64,000 bases of DNA, from assembly GCA_040381075.1 (NCBI GenBank), contig JBEIHX010000001.1, forward strand, positions 186,001-250,000, read 5' to 3'. The notes below the pieces were generated by a model. The model did no database searches. It was given only the letters and a program-made list of their open reading frames with translations, and had not been told where the DNA came from. The stretch is from JBEIHX01 sp040381075. GTDB lineage: Bacteria > Pseudomonadota > Alphaproteobacteria > Caulobacterales > Aquidulcibacteraceae. Made by a program: the position numbers and the translations under genes. This document shows, piece by piece, positions 34,713 through 44,039 of this stretch. Numbering within the stretch: position 1 is the stretch's first letter; each line of letters opens with the position of its first letter.

Positions 34713-35873
34713 CTAAGCCACGCGGGCGCCCGCTTCGGTCCCGCTGAATGCGGCGGCGGCCAGGTCCTTGGCCTGCAGGAGGGCGATCAGCCGTTCGCGC
34801 CAGCGCATCGGCCCGCCAAGCGCCGCGCTCAGGTGTTTGGCGCGTCGGTAATACAGGTGTGCGTCGAAGTCCCAGGTGAAGCCGATCCCGCCATGAACCT
34901 GGATCATTTCCTTGGCGCACATGACAAAGACCCTGGCCATGGCGAGGCGCGCGCAGCACGCGGCTTCTGACAGCGAGGGGTCATCGGTGGCGAGCGCCCA
35001 GGCAGCGTAGAAACAATTGGAGCGGGCGAGTTCAAGTTCGGCGTAGAGATCCGCCAGACGATGTTTGATCGCCTGGAAAGAGCCAATGGGTCGACCGAAG
35101 GCATAGCGCTCCTTGGCGTAGGCGACCGCCATATGCAGGCATGCTTCGGCGCCGCCGAGTTCCTCGAACGCCATGACGACCGCCGCCCGGTCGAGCACGG
35201 CGTCAATCATCTCGCTTCCACCGGCGAGATGCTGGCCCCGCGCGCCGGCAAGCTTGATCCGCGCAAGCGGGCGGCTCTGGTCGAGACTGTCTATTGGCTC
35301 AACCGTGACGCCATCCTGGCGCAGGTCAACGAGAAACAGGCCGATGCCCGCCGGGCCTGCGGCGGTGACAACCGCCACATCGGCGCAGGCGGCGTCTGCG
35401 ACCGGCCACTTGACGCCGTCGAGAGCAACCTCGCGCCCGGTGATCGGGGCCGCGACGACATGAGACCGCGACCAGGCGCGCACTCCCGCGCCTTCCGCAA
35501 GCGCCAGCGCGCCTATTGCTTCACCGCTGGCGATTTCCGGCAGCCATTTCTGGCGCTGCTCCTGATCGCCTGCGAGCAGAAGCGTGTCGGCGAAAGCGAC
35601 TGCGCTCGACAGATAGGGAACCGGCGCCAGTGCGCGGCCCAGTTCCTCTGCGATCACACAGGCTTCGAGTTTGCCGAGCCCGAGCCCGCCGTGATCGGTT
35701 GGAATGGCGACGGAGGTCCAGCCGAGGTCGCAGATCAGGCCCCACAGGGGGGCGTCGTAGCTCGCCTGACCGTCGAACACGCGACGGATGACCGTGCTCG
35801 TGCATCTTTCACGGAGCAGGCGGCGCGCCTGGGCCCGCAGCTCCTCCTGTTCCTCCGAGAACTCGAATTTCAC
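34713..35873 (-). CDS. Acyl-CoA dehydrogenase-like partner subunit without canonical base
   Basis: This protein of about 386 residues is acyl-CoA-dehydrogenase-like from FEFSEEQEELRAQARRLL to QVHGGIGFTWDFDAHLYYRRA. Where the catalytic glutamate should follow, the sequence reads AKHLSAALGG, so that residue is absent. The A-L-A-E-G-A-G and active-site loops are also divergent. It is read as the non-catalytic half of a heteromeric dehydrogenase with 33498-34703, nine bases downstream. The GTG at 35873 begins the family-like MKFEFSEEQ; the TTG at 35894 adds seven residues with no family match. Confidence 0.85.
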   Translation of the reverse strand: MKFEFSEEQEELRAQARRLLRERCTSTVIRRVFDGQASYDAPLWGLICDLGWTSVAIPTDHGGLGLGKLEACVIAEELGRALAPVPYLSSAVAFADTLLLAGDQEQRQKWLPEIASGEAIGALALAEGAGVRAWSRSHVVAAPITGREVALDGVKWPVADAACADVAVVTAAGPAGIGLFLVDLRQDGVTVEPIDSLDQSRPLARIKLAGARGQHLAGGSEMIDAVLDRAAVVMAFEELGGAEACLHMAVAYAKERYAFGRPIGSFQAIKHRLADLYAELELARSNCFYAAWALATDDPSLSEAACCARLAMARVFVMCAKEMIQVHGGIGFTWDFDAHLYYRRAKHLSAALGGPMRWRERLIALLQAKDLAAAAFSGTEAGARVA

Positions 35874-35997
35874 GCCGGGTCCCCCGCCTCGCAAAGCAAG
35901 CAGTCGCTCACGCGTAATATTTTAGCCGCCTGTGTGACGCCTGCAGCGGTCGGATCGGCCAGCCCCGGCCGCAATTTGCGCCATCGCCTGTGGATGA

Positions 35998-38900
35998 TCA
36001 CCAGGGATCGATCTGGCTGCGGCGCTTGCCCGTGACGGGAGCAGGCGCATGCAGGCGCAGTCCGGCGGAAATCCAGAGGCGGGTGTCCGCCGGATCGATG
36101 ACGTCATCGATCTCGGCATGGGCGGCTGCATTCTCCGCCTTCCCCCAGGCGTAGGCGGCAGCCACCTGTTTGCGAAAGTACGCCTCACGCGCCGCAGGAT
36201 CTGCGATGGCGGCCAGCTCTTTGCGCAGGCCCAGACGGATGGCTCCCTCAAGGCCCATGCCGCCGAATTCACCGCCTGGCCAGCTGACGAGAAACTGTGG
36301 CGCGCGCGACTGACCGGCCAGCATCGCCATCGCCCCCAGCCCATAGGCTTTGCGCAGCACCACGGCGAAGACTGAGGTCGTGAGGCTTGCGCCGGTGACA
36401 AACATGCGGGCGAAGCGCCGGACTGCGGCGCTGCTTTCGCTGTCGGGGCCGACCATGAAGCCTGGGGTGTCGCACAGGAAAACGAGGGGAAGCGCGTGCG
36501 CATCGCACAGCTGCATGAAGCGCGCGGCCTTGTCGGCGGCTGGAGCGTCAATCGCCCCGCCAAGATGCATGGGATTGTTGGCGATCAGTCCCAAGGGACG
36601 GCCTTCAACGCGTGCGAGACAGGTAATGATTCCGACGCCGTAGCCTGCGCGCAGCTCCATGACGTCATTCAGGTCGCAGATGCCCGCAATGACCGCCCGC
36701 ATGTCATAGGTGCGCACGCGTTCAGCTGGCAGGAGCCGTCTCAACCGGCTTGCATCCGGAGCGCTCCACCCGGATCTGCGCCCCTGGAAGAAGCCGAGAT
36801 AGGTTTTGGCCGCCGTAACTGCGGCGTCGTCGTTTTCCACCAGGACGTCAACAACGCCGTTGCGCGTCATCACCGGCATGGGGCCGACGGCCTGCGGCGG
36901 CGTGACGCCGAGGCCGCCTGCTTCGATCAGCGCAGGTCCGCCCATGCCGATGGAGGAATCTTTGGTTGAGATGATGACATCGCAACACCCGAGCAGGGCT
37001 GCATTGCCGGCGAAGCAGTATCCGGAATTGACGCCGACCAGCGGTGTGAGCGCGCTCAGCCGGGCGAAACGTTCGAAGGATTCGACATCGAGGCCGCTGA
37101 CGCTGACGATGTCCGTGTCGCCAGGCCGGCCGCCGCCGCCTTCCGAGAACAGCACGACCGGGAGCCGGTTGCGCTCCGCAATCGCCAGAAGACGGTCTTT
37201 CTTCCGATGGGTGTGGTGGCCCTGGGTGCCGGCAAGCACTGTGTAGTCATAGGCCAGGATGGCTGCGCGCGCGTTGCTGCTGGCGAATTCGCCATTGATG
37301 TCGCCAACGCCGGTGATGATCCCGTCGGCGGGTGTCGTGCGCACGAGTTCATCGCGGGCGCGCCGTCGGGTCTGGGCGGCGATCGCAAGCGGGCCGTATT
37401 CAACGAAGGTTCCCGGATCGACGAGGGCTGCGACCATTTCGCGGGCGGTGCTGCGCCCCGCCGCCCGCCGGCGGGCCACCGCCTCCGGCCTTGCCTCATC
37501 GGCAAGCCCCGCCCGCCGGAGCCGCAGCGCGGCGAGATCCGGGCGCACCGCGGTCGTGTCGTCGTCCGGCGAGGCCTGCGGCGCAGCGCCCTCCCCTTGG
37601 TCGGGCGCGAGCCAGAACAGCGGCTGACCTTCGCGCACCTGCGCGTCCACAGCGACGCCGAGCCTGACGATCCGACCGGCCTGCGGCGCGGCAACGAGCG
37701 TGACCATCTTCATCGCCTCGATCGCGACGACGGCCTGACCGCTGGCGACAGTTTCGCCTGCCGCGGCCTGCAGCCCCGTCACCACCCCTGTCACCGGCGC
37801 GCTGACGCGCAGGCCTGGCGCATCGTCTTCTGCTGAGCCGCCCAGCGATGCGAGGACCGCCCCCTCGCTGCGGCTCGGCAGCGCATCATCGCCGGCGACA
37901 GATGGCAGGTCATGTGTCGGGGCTGCGGGCGCCGGCGCGCGGCGCACTCCTGAATGGCTTTCGGTGGCCAGTTCAACTGCGTTCGAATCAACAAAACCGG
38001 TCGTCATGTCCTCGAACAGTCGTGTGCGATCGAGCAGCGTCTTCAGGAAGGCGAGGTTGGTGTCGATGCCGGCCACGCGGCAATCTGCAAGCGCACGGCG
38101 CGCCTTGGACCGCAGCGCCTCCCAGTCAAGTGATCCGGTCGACACGATCAACTTTGCAAGCAGGCTGTCATAGCGCGGATTGATGGCGTAGCCGGCATAG
38201 CCGTAGGCATCGGCTCGCAGGCCCTTGCCAGACGCCAGTTCAAAGGCGGCGATGACGCCCGTCGCCGGCTGCGGCGCGCCCTCAGCTGAAAGACATTCTG
38301 CGTTGATGCGCGCCTGCAGGGCTGCGCGCATTGGAGATGACAGACGCTGCTGATCCAGTCCCATGGAGGCCAGCGTGTGACCGGCGGCTATGCGCAGCTG
38401 GATCGCGACGAGATCGATGTCGAGCACTTCCTCGGTGACGGTATGCTCAACCTGAATGCGTGGATTTACCTCGAGGAAGTAGAAGGACGAAGCCTGGGCT
38501 TTTCCTTCGAAAGCGGCGGCGTCGACCAGAAACTCGACCGTCGCCAGACCTACAAGATCGCCCGCGGCTGCTATGGCGACCGCCGAGCGTGTCATTTGAT
38601 CACGGATGTCGTCTGGAAGGCCTGGACAGGGAGCAATCTCAATCAGTTTCTGGTGACGACGCTGCAGCGTGCAGTCACGTTCGCCTGCGTGCAGGATGGC
38701 GCCGGACGCATCGGCCAGGATCTGCACCTCAACGTGCCGCGCCCGGTCCAGACAACGTTCAACAAACACGCGTCCGTCGCCGAACGCCTGTTCGGCCTCG
38801 CGCACGCACGCAGCATAGGCGCCGTCCAGATCGACGCGCCGGCGCACGATGCGCATGCCGCGTCCTCCGCCTCCGGCAACGGCCTTGATGACCATGGATG

Positions 38901-39408
38901 CGCCGGCCAGCTTGCGAAAAAACGTGTGGGCCTGCGCGAGACTGACGCAGCCCGGTGCGCCGTCGAGCACGGGCGCGCCGGTTGCAGCCGCAAGGGCGCG
39001 CGCGCGCGCCTTGTCGGCGAACAGGGCGAGCGTGGCCGGCGCGGGACCGACGAAGGTCAGTCCGGCCTCGGCGCAGGCCTGCGCGAAGTCGGCGTTCTCG
39101 GCAAGAAATCCATAGCCAGGGTGGACGCCGTCACATCTTGCCGCGCGTGCGCAGGCGACGACTGCAGCGATGTCGAGATAGGCGCGTGGACCTTGCCCCG
39201 GGATCTGCACGGCCTCGTCTGCGCGGAAGCGGTGCAGGCTTGCCGCGTCGTCTTCTGCGTAGATGGCGACCGAGCATGCGCCGAGTTCAGCGATTGCGTC
39301 GGCGATGCGGATGGCGATTTCGCCACGATTCGCGATCAGAATGCGCCGTAGCGGCGCCAGGTCAGCCGGCCCCATAGGCGCTGAGGGCCGCTGGCGTGTC
39401 GGCGTCAT
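35998..39408 (-). CDS. Single-chain biotin-dependent acyl-CoA carboxylase (BC-BCCP-CT)
   Basis: This 1136-residue protein carries all parts of an acyl-CoA carboxylase. Biotin carboxylase covers about 20-480 (RILIANRGEIAIR, KAVAGGGGRGM, FLEVNPRIQVEH). The biotin domain covers about 535-605, with biotinyl lysine K567 in EAMKM. The carboxyltransferase covers about 630-1115 (GGRPGDTD, GPALIEAGGLG, LCDTPGFMVGP, SWPGGEFGGMGLEGA). Most bacterial acyl-CoA carboxylases split these over two or more chains. Single-chain long-chain acyl-CoA carboxylases are known from mycobacteria and relatives. ATG 39408 has GAGGTGAT just upstream and is preferred over ATG 39375. It overlaps the upstream esterase gene by 47 bases. 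Confidence 0.92.
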   Translation of the reverse strand: MTPTRQRPSAPMGPADLAPLRRILIANRGEIAIRIADAIAELGACSVAIYAEDDAASLHRFRADEAVQIPGQGPRAYLDIAAVVACARAARCDGVHPGYGFLAENADFAQACAEAGLTFVGPAPATLALFADKARARALAAATGAPVLDGAPGCVSLAQAHTFFRKLAGASMVIKAVAGGGGRGMRIVRRRVDLDGAYAACVREAEQAFGDGRVFVERCLDRARHVEVQILADASGAILHAGERDCTLQRRHQKLIEIAPCPGLPDDIRDQMTRSAVAIAAAGDLVGLATVEFLVDAAAFEGKAQASSFYFLEVNPRIQVEHTVTEEVLDIDLVAIQLRIAAGHTLASMGLDQQRLSSPMRAALQARINAECLSAEGAPQPATGVIAAFELASGKGLRADAYGYAGYAINPRYDSLLAKLIVSTGSLDWEALRSKARRALADCRVAGIDTNLAFLKTLLDRTRLFEDMTTGFVDSNAVELATESHSGVRRAPAPAAPTHDLPSVAGDDALPSRSEGAVLASLGGSAEDDAPGLRVSAPVTGVVTGLQAAAGETVASGQAVVAIEAMKMVTLVAAPQAGRIVRLGVAVDAQVREGQPLFWLAPDQGEGAAPQASPDDDTTAVRPDLAALRLRRAGLADEARPEAVARRRAAGRSTAREMVAALVDPGTFVEYGPLAIAAQTRRRARDELVRTTPADGIITGVGDINGEFASSNARAAILAYDYTVLAGTQGHHTHRKKDRLLAIAERNRLPVVLFSEGGGGRPGDTDIVSVSGLDVESFERFARLSALTPLVGVNSGYCFAGNAALLGCCDVIISTKDSSIGMGGPALIEAGGLGVTPPQAVGPMPVMTRNGVVDVLVENDDAAVTAAKTYLGFFQGRRSGWSAPDASRLRRLLPAERVRTYDMRAVIAGICDLNDVMELRAGYGVGIITCLARVEGRPLGLIANNPMHLGGAIDAPAADKAARFMQLCDAHALPLVFLCDTPGFMVGPDSESSAAVRRFARMFVTGASLTTSVFAVVLRKAYGLGAMAMLAGQSRAPQFLVSWPGGEFGGMGLEGAIRLGLRKELAAIADPAAREAYFRKQVAAAYAWGKAENAAAHAEIDDVIDPADTRLWISAGLRLHAPAPVTGKRRSQIDPW

Positions 39409-40840
39409 AAATCACCTCGGGGGCGACGCGGATCGCGAGGCTTGCGCGGCGGTCGCGGGCATAGGTCGGCCATGGCGGGATGGCCGGACCGTTTGGATCG
39501 CCGTAGCGCACGAAACGGGCGACAGTGCTGCTCCACGCGTCGGCCAGCAGACGATTCTGCTCTGTGTTGGGATGAAAGCCAACAACCTGGCCTTCGGGGA
39601 CGGCGTCGAACAGGTTGAAGGTGAACGCCATGTCGCTCGCATGTGTGGGGCCGAAGGGATGATCTGTTTCGGCCTCAAAACTATAGAGCCACGCCGGAGA
39701 GCCGGCCGCGCCGCACGCCTGTGCGGCGCGCACGGCCGGCGCGCGAAAGTAATCGTACCAGAAGCGTGTCATGCGCGCGCGCGTATCGCCGACGGGCGTG
39801 TGGGCGTCGAGATAGGCGGCGTAGCGGTCAGGTTGTCCGGCCGAGATGGTGTTGCCGATGCCAAGCACGATCATGTCAAGATTTGGCAGATCATACTCTT
39901 CGATCGAGGGCACGAGCATCGTGCCTTCATCGCGACATGTGCCAATGATCAGCGGTGTTGTGTTGACGCCGCGCGCGATCGCTTCTTCGATCGGGGCGAC
40001 CACGACATGGCCGTCAACGAACCCGCCGCCCGAAATGCCGGTTCGGGTCTGCAGGTCAAACAGGTCTGCCCCACTCATGGCCTTCAGATGAGCCAAGGCC
40101 TCCGCCTCCGGCAAGTCCAGCGCCGCTGCGAGAGCGCCAAAGGCGTCGTTGGGCGCACGGGCGATTTCGCCGGGACTGAAGGCCATGGCGCGGGTGAAAA
40201 GTCCGCGCGCCGCAGGCGCGCCCATCAGTGCAAGGACAGATCCGGCGCCGGCGCTGACGCCGCACACCGTGACCTGATCTGGATCGCCGCCAAAATCACC
40301 GATGACCTGACGAATGAAGTCCAGGGCGGCGATCTGGTCCTGAAAACCAAGGCAGGCGCTGCCGCTATAGGCCGGGCCGAAGCGGCTGAGGTCGAGGAAG
40401 CCGTACAATCCGAGCCGGTAATTGATGCTTACCACAACGATGTCATGGCGCGCCGCAAACGGCGACGGGTCGAAGTCATTGGCGGAGCCCGCGGAAAAGC
40501 CGCCGCCATGAATGTAGACCAGCACAGGTCGCGCGCGCGCATCGACGCCGGGCGTGTAGATGTTGAGATGCAGCATGTCCTCGCTCATGACGCCGGGAAT
40601 CTCGCCGCGGTTGAGCGTGGAAGGAAATGGCAACTGAAAGGAGCGGTTTGCAGGCCCTGTGGCGTCGCGCACGCCACTCCAGGCGGCTGACGGCTGCGGC
40701 GGGCGCCAGCGGGCTTCACCGACCGGTGGGGCGCCATAGGGAACCCCCGTGAAACTCAGCGTGGCGCCAAGGCGCTGCCCGCGGAGTGCTCCAAACCGTG
40801 TCTTGACCTCAGTCACCGCACCGCTCCCGATCGCCTGCAT
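39362..40840 (-). CDS. Type-B carboxylesterase, paralogue of 20830-22296
   Basis: This 492-residue alpha/beta hydrolase is closely similar in layout to the esterase at 20830. It shows FTGVPYGAPPVGEARW, EDMLHLNIYTP, the oxyanion motif YIHGGGF (111-114), NYRLGLYGFLDLSRFG and the nucleophile S196 in CGVSAGAG. The base is probably in HPFGPTHASDMAFTF. No signal peptide is seen, so the ester is cleaved inside the cell. ATG 40840 is chosen; the frame runs on to 41014 with proline/arginine-rich sequence, and a GTG at 40816 is also possible. It appears to lead the minus-strand operon ending at 28612. Confidence 0.87.
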   Translation of the reverse strand: MQAIGSGAVTEVKTRFGALRGQRLGATLSFTGVPYGAPPVGEARWRPPQPSAAWSGVRDATGPANRSFQLPFPSTLNRGEIPGVMSEDMLHLNIYTPGVDARARPVLVYIHGGGFSAGSANDFDPSPFAARHDIVVVSINYRLGLYGFLDLSRFGPAYSGSACLGFQDQIAALDFIRQVIGDFGGDPDQVTVCGVSAGAGSVLALMGAPAARGLFTRAMAFSPGEIARAPNDAFGALAAALDLPEAEALAHLKAMSGADLFDLQTRTGISGGGFVDGHVVVAPIEEAIARGVNTTPLIIGTCRDEGTMLVPSIEEYDLPNLDMIVLGIGNTISAGQPDRYAAYLDAHTPVGDTRARMTRFWYDYFRAPAVRAAQACGAAGSPAWLYSFEAETDHPFGPTHASDMAFTFNLFDAVPEGQVVGFHPNTEQNRLLADAWSSTVARFVRYGDPNGPAIPPWPTYARDRRASLAIRVAPEVIYDADTPAALSAYGAG

Positions 40841-41066
40841 CCGCCGCCGGGCGGACTCGCCGACCCTCGACGAGGATGCGCCCTGCGCCAAGCGCCAACC
40901 ACGCCAGCCGGAAAAGCAAACGCGGACGCCGCCGCTGCTGCTTTGCGCTGGTCTCGGCCCGCCACTGCGGCGCTGCCCGCCCGCCGCGATGACCCGAGGG
41001 GGCCGGGACCGCACATCGGCCGTCGGGGGGCGCGCCGGAGCTGCGGCGTGAGCTGCACCACTGGCC

Positions 41067-42218
41067 CTACCGGACCGCGGTGATCACCGGCTTTCGTCGC
41101 TGCGCGCGGAAATCCGATGGTGTGCGGCCAGTCCAGGTCACGAAAGCCCGGGTAAAGTCAGCGGGCTCGGCAAAGCCAACCTCCTCGGCGATGTCGGCGA
41201 TGGTGAGGTTGGTCGAGGCAAGAAGCCTCTGCGCCAGCTCCCGGCGCACCTTGACCTTGATTTCCTGAAAGGTGACGTTTTCGCGCTGCAGCTTGCGCGA
41301 CAGTGTGCGCGGACTGCAGCACATGATCTCGCCGATCATATCGAGCCCAACGGGACCGGAGCGGTCGCGATAGAGATCAATCAGCACCTGCTCGACCTTG
41401 CTCGCCAGCGACTGATCGCGCCCGGGGATCTCGAACCAGTCGGTCAGACCGTAGGCAAAATCACGGTCGCGCAGCTCGACAGCGGTACGGATGATCGGCG
41501 CGTTGAGACACGAGCGATCGAACTTGAGGCGGCTGTGCGGCAGGTCGAACATGGTTGGGCAGTCGAATACCCGGCAATAATCCATCGCACCTTCCGGTCT
41601 GGCCGTCGAAAAACCCACCTCAGTGAGCCGGATGCGTCGGCCGACAAGCCAGCACTGGAACTTGTAGACCCAATAAAGCCCGAACCAGGTCAGCAGGTGG
41701 GGCTCAGTCGCCTTGCTGAAGCCGCTGGCCTTGAACGTCATGACGACGTCGCCGGGCGGGGAAGCGTCAATGGAGAGCTCAAGATCGTGGCGCACCGCAT
41801 TGACCAGCTTGACCAGTTTGACCATGGCCTGGCCGAAGGTCTTGCAGTCTACCGCACCGCGTCCGACAAGGTAGCTCATCTCCTGCTTGCAGGGGGTTTC
41901 CATGTAGCCGAGGTATTCGTCGTTGAGCGTGCGGCGCACCGCCATGACCAGTCGCTGCAGTTCCCCGCCGGTGATTTCCGCGCCCGGGTCAAAATACACC
42001 GCTGAATCAAGATTGGCTTCGCGCAGGAGCGCGACAGGATCGTAGCCCTTGCTCACAGCGCCCTGCAGGACGCCGCGTATGTAGTAGGAATCGACCTTGC
42101 GCGAGCCGCCGGCCGCGAGCTGATCCGCCCCGCCCGGCGGCGCGGCCGCGGGGCGACGGGTCTTCAGAAGAACGGCCTCAGACAACCTGACCTCCCTATC
42201 GCTGTCAGCGAACTGCAT
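41067..42218 (-). CDS. AraC-family regulator with arabinose-binding-type N domain (OruR-like)
   Basis: The 383-residue regulator has an N-terminal ligand domain of the type shared by OruR/ArgR-like AraC proteins (YYIRGVLQGAVSKGYDP onward). A C-terminal pair of helix-turn-helices follows, seen in CCSPRTLSRKLQRENVTFQEIK and LTIADIAEEVGFAEPADFTRAF, ending in GRTPSDFR. Its place between the carboxylase operon, which it precedes on the same strand, and a divergent SDR gene suggests it controls one or both. The GTG at 42314 gives a 415-residue version; ATG 42218 removes a poorly conserved leader. The effector is unknown. Confidence 0.85.
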   Translation of the reverse strand: MQFADSDREVRLSEAVLLKTRRPAAAPPGGADQLAAGGSRKVDSYYIRGVLQGAVSKGYDPVALLREANLDSAVYFDPGAEITGGELQRLVMAVRRTLNDEYLGYMETPCKQEMSYLVGRGAVDCKTFGQAMVKLVKLVNAVRHDLELSIDASPPGDVVMTFKASGFSKATEPHLLTWFGLYWVYKFQCWLVGRRIRLTEVGFSTARPEGAMDYCRVFDCPTMFDLPHSRLKFDRSCLNAPIIRTAVELRDRDFAYGLTDWFEIPGRDQSLASKVEQVLIDLYRDRSGPVGLDMIGEIMCCSPRTLSRKLQRENVTFQEIKVKVRRELAQRLLASTNLTIADIAEEVGFAEPADFTRAFVTWTGRTPSDFRAQRRKPVITAVR

Positions 42219-42390
42219 CAAACCATCATCGAAATCCGTCGCCACCGCAATACAGCGCGGCGCAGGTTCACAGATCTGGCTCGATTTCCCATGGGCTATG
42301 GCGGCAGGCGCCACGGCCGGACGTTCGGCGCGGGGCTAGTGGTGTGGCCTGGAACCGGCGATTGCCGCTGGCGGGAAGGGTCCGCAAGAC

Positions 42391-43155
42391 ATGGATGTCA
42401 GGGGCGCAAGGGGCGTGTTTGTGGGCGGGGCGTCAGGCATGTGTCTGGCGACGGCCAGGATGTTTGTCGAAAAGGGCGGGCGCGCCGCAATTCTGGATCG
42501 CGCCGCCTCTGACGGCGCGGCGATCGCGCAGAGCGTCGGCGCGCAATTCACGCCATGCGATGTTGTGGATTACGACGGCATGGGTCGGGCCATTGATGCG
42601 GCGGTCGATGCGCTGGGCGGGGTGGAATTCTGCGTCAACACTGCAGGTGGTGCGGTTGCTACGCGCACCCTCTCCCGCGAGGGCGCCATGCACCCGATCG
42701 AAACCTTCGAGGGGGTCGTCAGGCTGAACCTCGTGGCGAGTTTCAACATCAACCGGCACATCGCGCGGCGCATGGCGGTGAATGCGGCGAATGCGGATGG
42801 CGAACGCGGCGTGATGATCAACACCGCATCGATCGCTGCGTTCGAGGGCCAGATCGGTCAGGTCGCCTACACCGCCGCCAAGGCCGGCATCGCCGGCATG
42901 ACGCTCACCATGGCGCGCGATCTCGGCCCGCTCGGAATCCGGGTCATGACCATTGCGCCGAGCCTGTTCGCCACAGGCATGACCAGCCGCGTCCCGCCAG
43001 AGGTGGAGGACAGGCTTGTCCGTGATGCGGCGTTTCCCCGGCGGATGGGACGGCCTGAGGAATTTGCGCGGCTTGCAATAATGATTTTTGAAAACCCGAT
43101 GATGAACGGCTCAACAATCCGCATTGACGCTGGTCAACGCTTTGCGCCGAAATAG
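42391..43155 (+). CDS. Short-chain dehydrogenase, 3-hydroxyacyl-CoA dehydrogenase type II (HSD10)-like
   Basis: This 254-residue SDR starts with a glycine-rich cofactor site (VFVGGASGMCLATARMF), followed by an aspartate after the second strand (ILDRA) that favours NAD. It has VNTAGGAV in place of the usual NNAG, and the catalytic S147, Y160 and K164 (VAYTAAKAGIAGMTLTMAR). The wording resembles HSD10, which oxidises 3-hydroxy-2-methylacyl-CoA and hydroxysteroids. It stands alone on the plus strand, divergent from the AraC gene, and converges with the DECR-like gene at 43240. Confidence 0.87.
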   Translation: MDVRGARGVFVGGASGMCLATARMFVEKGGRAAILDRAASDGAAIAQSVGAQFTPCDVVDYDGMGRAIDAAVDALGGVEFCVNTAGGAVATRTLSREGAMHPIETFEGVVRLNLVASFNINRHIARRMAVNAANADGERGVMINTASIAAFEGQIGQVAYTAAKAGIAGMTLTMARDLGPLGIRVMTIAPSLFATGMTSRVPPEVEDRLVRDAAFPRRMGRPEEFARLAIMIFENPMMNGSTIRIDAGQRFAPK

Positions 43156-43239
43156 CTGGCCCGCCCATCTGCGCGCCGAAACGCTGGCGTGTGCGCGGCT
43201 CCAGGCAACCAGTTGGGATCCGGTGGCGCCGGACTGGGC

Positions 43240-44034
43240 TCAGGACGATGCGCCTGGACCAGTCATTCCCCACCCGCCATCCACCGGGATGACTGCGCCA
43301 GACACGAAACTGGCGTCTGCTGACGCCAGAAACAGCGCCATCGCCGAGATGTCGTCAACGGTTCCGTAGCGGCGCAACGGCACAGACTGGACGACCCGGT
43401 CTGCGGTCTCGCCGGAGGGCTTGGGGGCCAATCGGTCGAGGCCTTCAGTGCCGGCGATCGGGCCTGGCGAAATGGAGTTGACCCGCACCCCATCGGGACC
43501 CCATTCTTTCGCCAGGACGCGCGTGATCTGGTCCACTCCGGCTTTGGCGGCGCAGGCGTGTACCTGCAGGCTGAAGGGCACGTAGGATTGCGGCGCCGAG
43601 ATATTGATAATGCACGCTCCTGGTTTGCGCAGACGGGCGTAGGCGGCGCGCATCACGTTGAACGTGCCAAGCACGTCGATGTCGACGACCACCTTGAAGC
43701 CGTTTGGACTGAGGTCCTTTGCCGGCGCAAGGAAGTTCCCGGCTGCTCCTGAGACCAGCACGTCGATTGATCCCACTGCCGAGCTGAATTCCGCGAGAGC
43801 CTGGTCGACGCCGGCGGCGTCGCGGACGTCTGCCTGGAAGGCGAGAGCGCCGGCGTCGAAGGCGCGAAGGCGCTCGGTGGCCGCCGCCAGCTTGTCAGCT
43901 TTCCGGCTGAGCACACCCAGGCGCGCCCCGGCCCGGGCGAAGGCCTCCGCGATTGCAAGATTGATTCCGGAGGTTCCACCTGCAACGAAGACGTTGCGGT
44001 CGGTGTAATCATAAGACCGCGTCAGCGCAGGCAT
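43240..44034 (-). CDS. 2,4-dienoyl-CoA reductase-like short-chain dehydrogenase
   Basis: This 264-residue SDR has the cofactor loop FVAGGTSGINLAIAEAFARAGA and an LSRKADKL segment that suggests NADPH. It also has SGAAGNFLAPAKDLSPNGFK. The canonical YxxxK tyrosine is replaced (HACAAKAG, H159 and K164). This exact change, together with the GAAGNF motif, marks the peroxisomal-type 2,4-dienoyl-CoA reductases, which handle pre-existing double bonds. It is probably cotranscribed with the enoyl-CoA isomerase-like gene six bases upstream, giving a small unit for unsaturated acyl chains. Confidence 0.86.
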   Translation of the reverse strand: MPALTRSYDYTDRNVFVAGGTSGINLAIAEAFARAGARLGVLSRKADKLAAATERLRAFDAGALAFQADVRDAAGVDQALAEFSSAVGSIDVLVSGAAGNFLAPAKDLSPNGFKVVVDIDVLGTFNVMRAAYARLRKPGACIINISAPQSYVPFSLQVHACAAKAGVDQITRVLAKEWGPDGVRVNSISPGPIAGTEGLDRLAPKPSGETADRVVQSVPLRRYGTVDDISAMALFLASADASFVSGAVIPVDGGWGMTGPGASS

Positions 44035-44039
44035 TGCAG

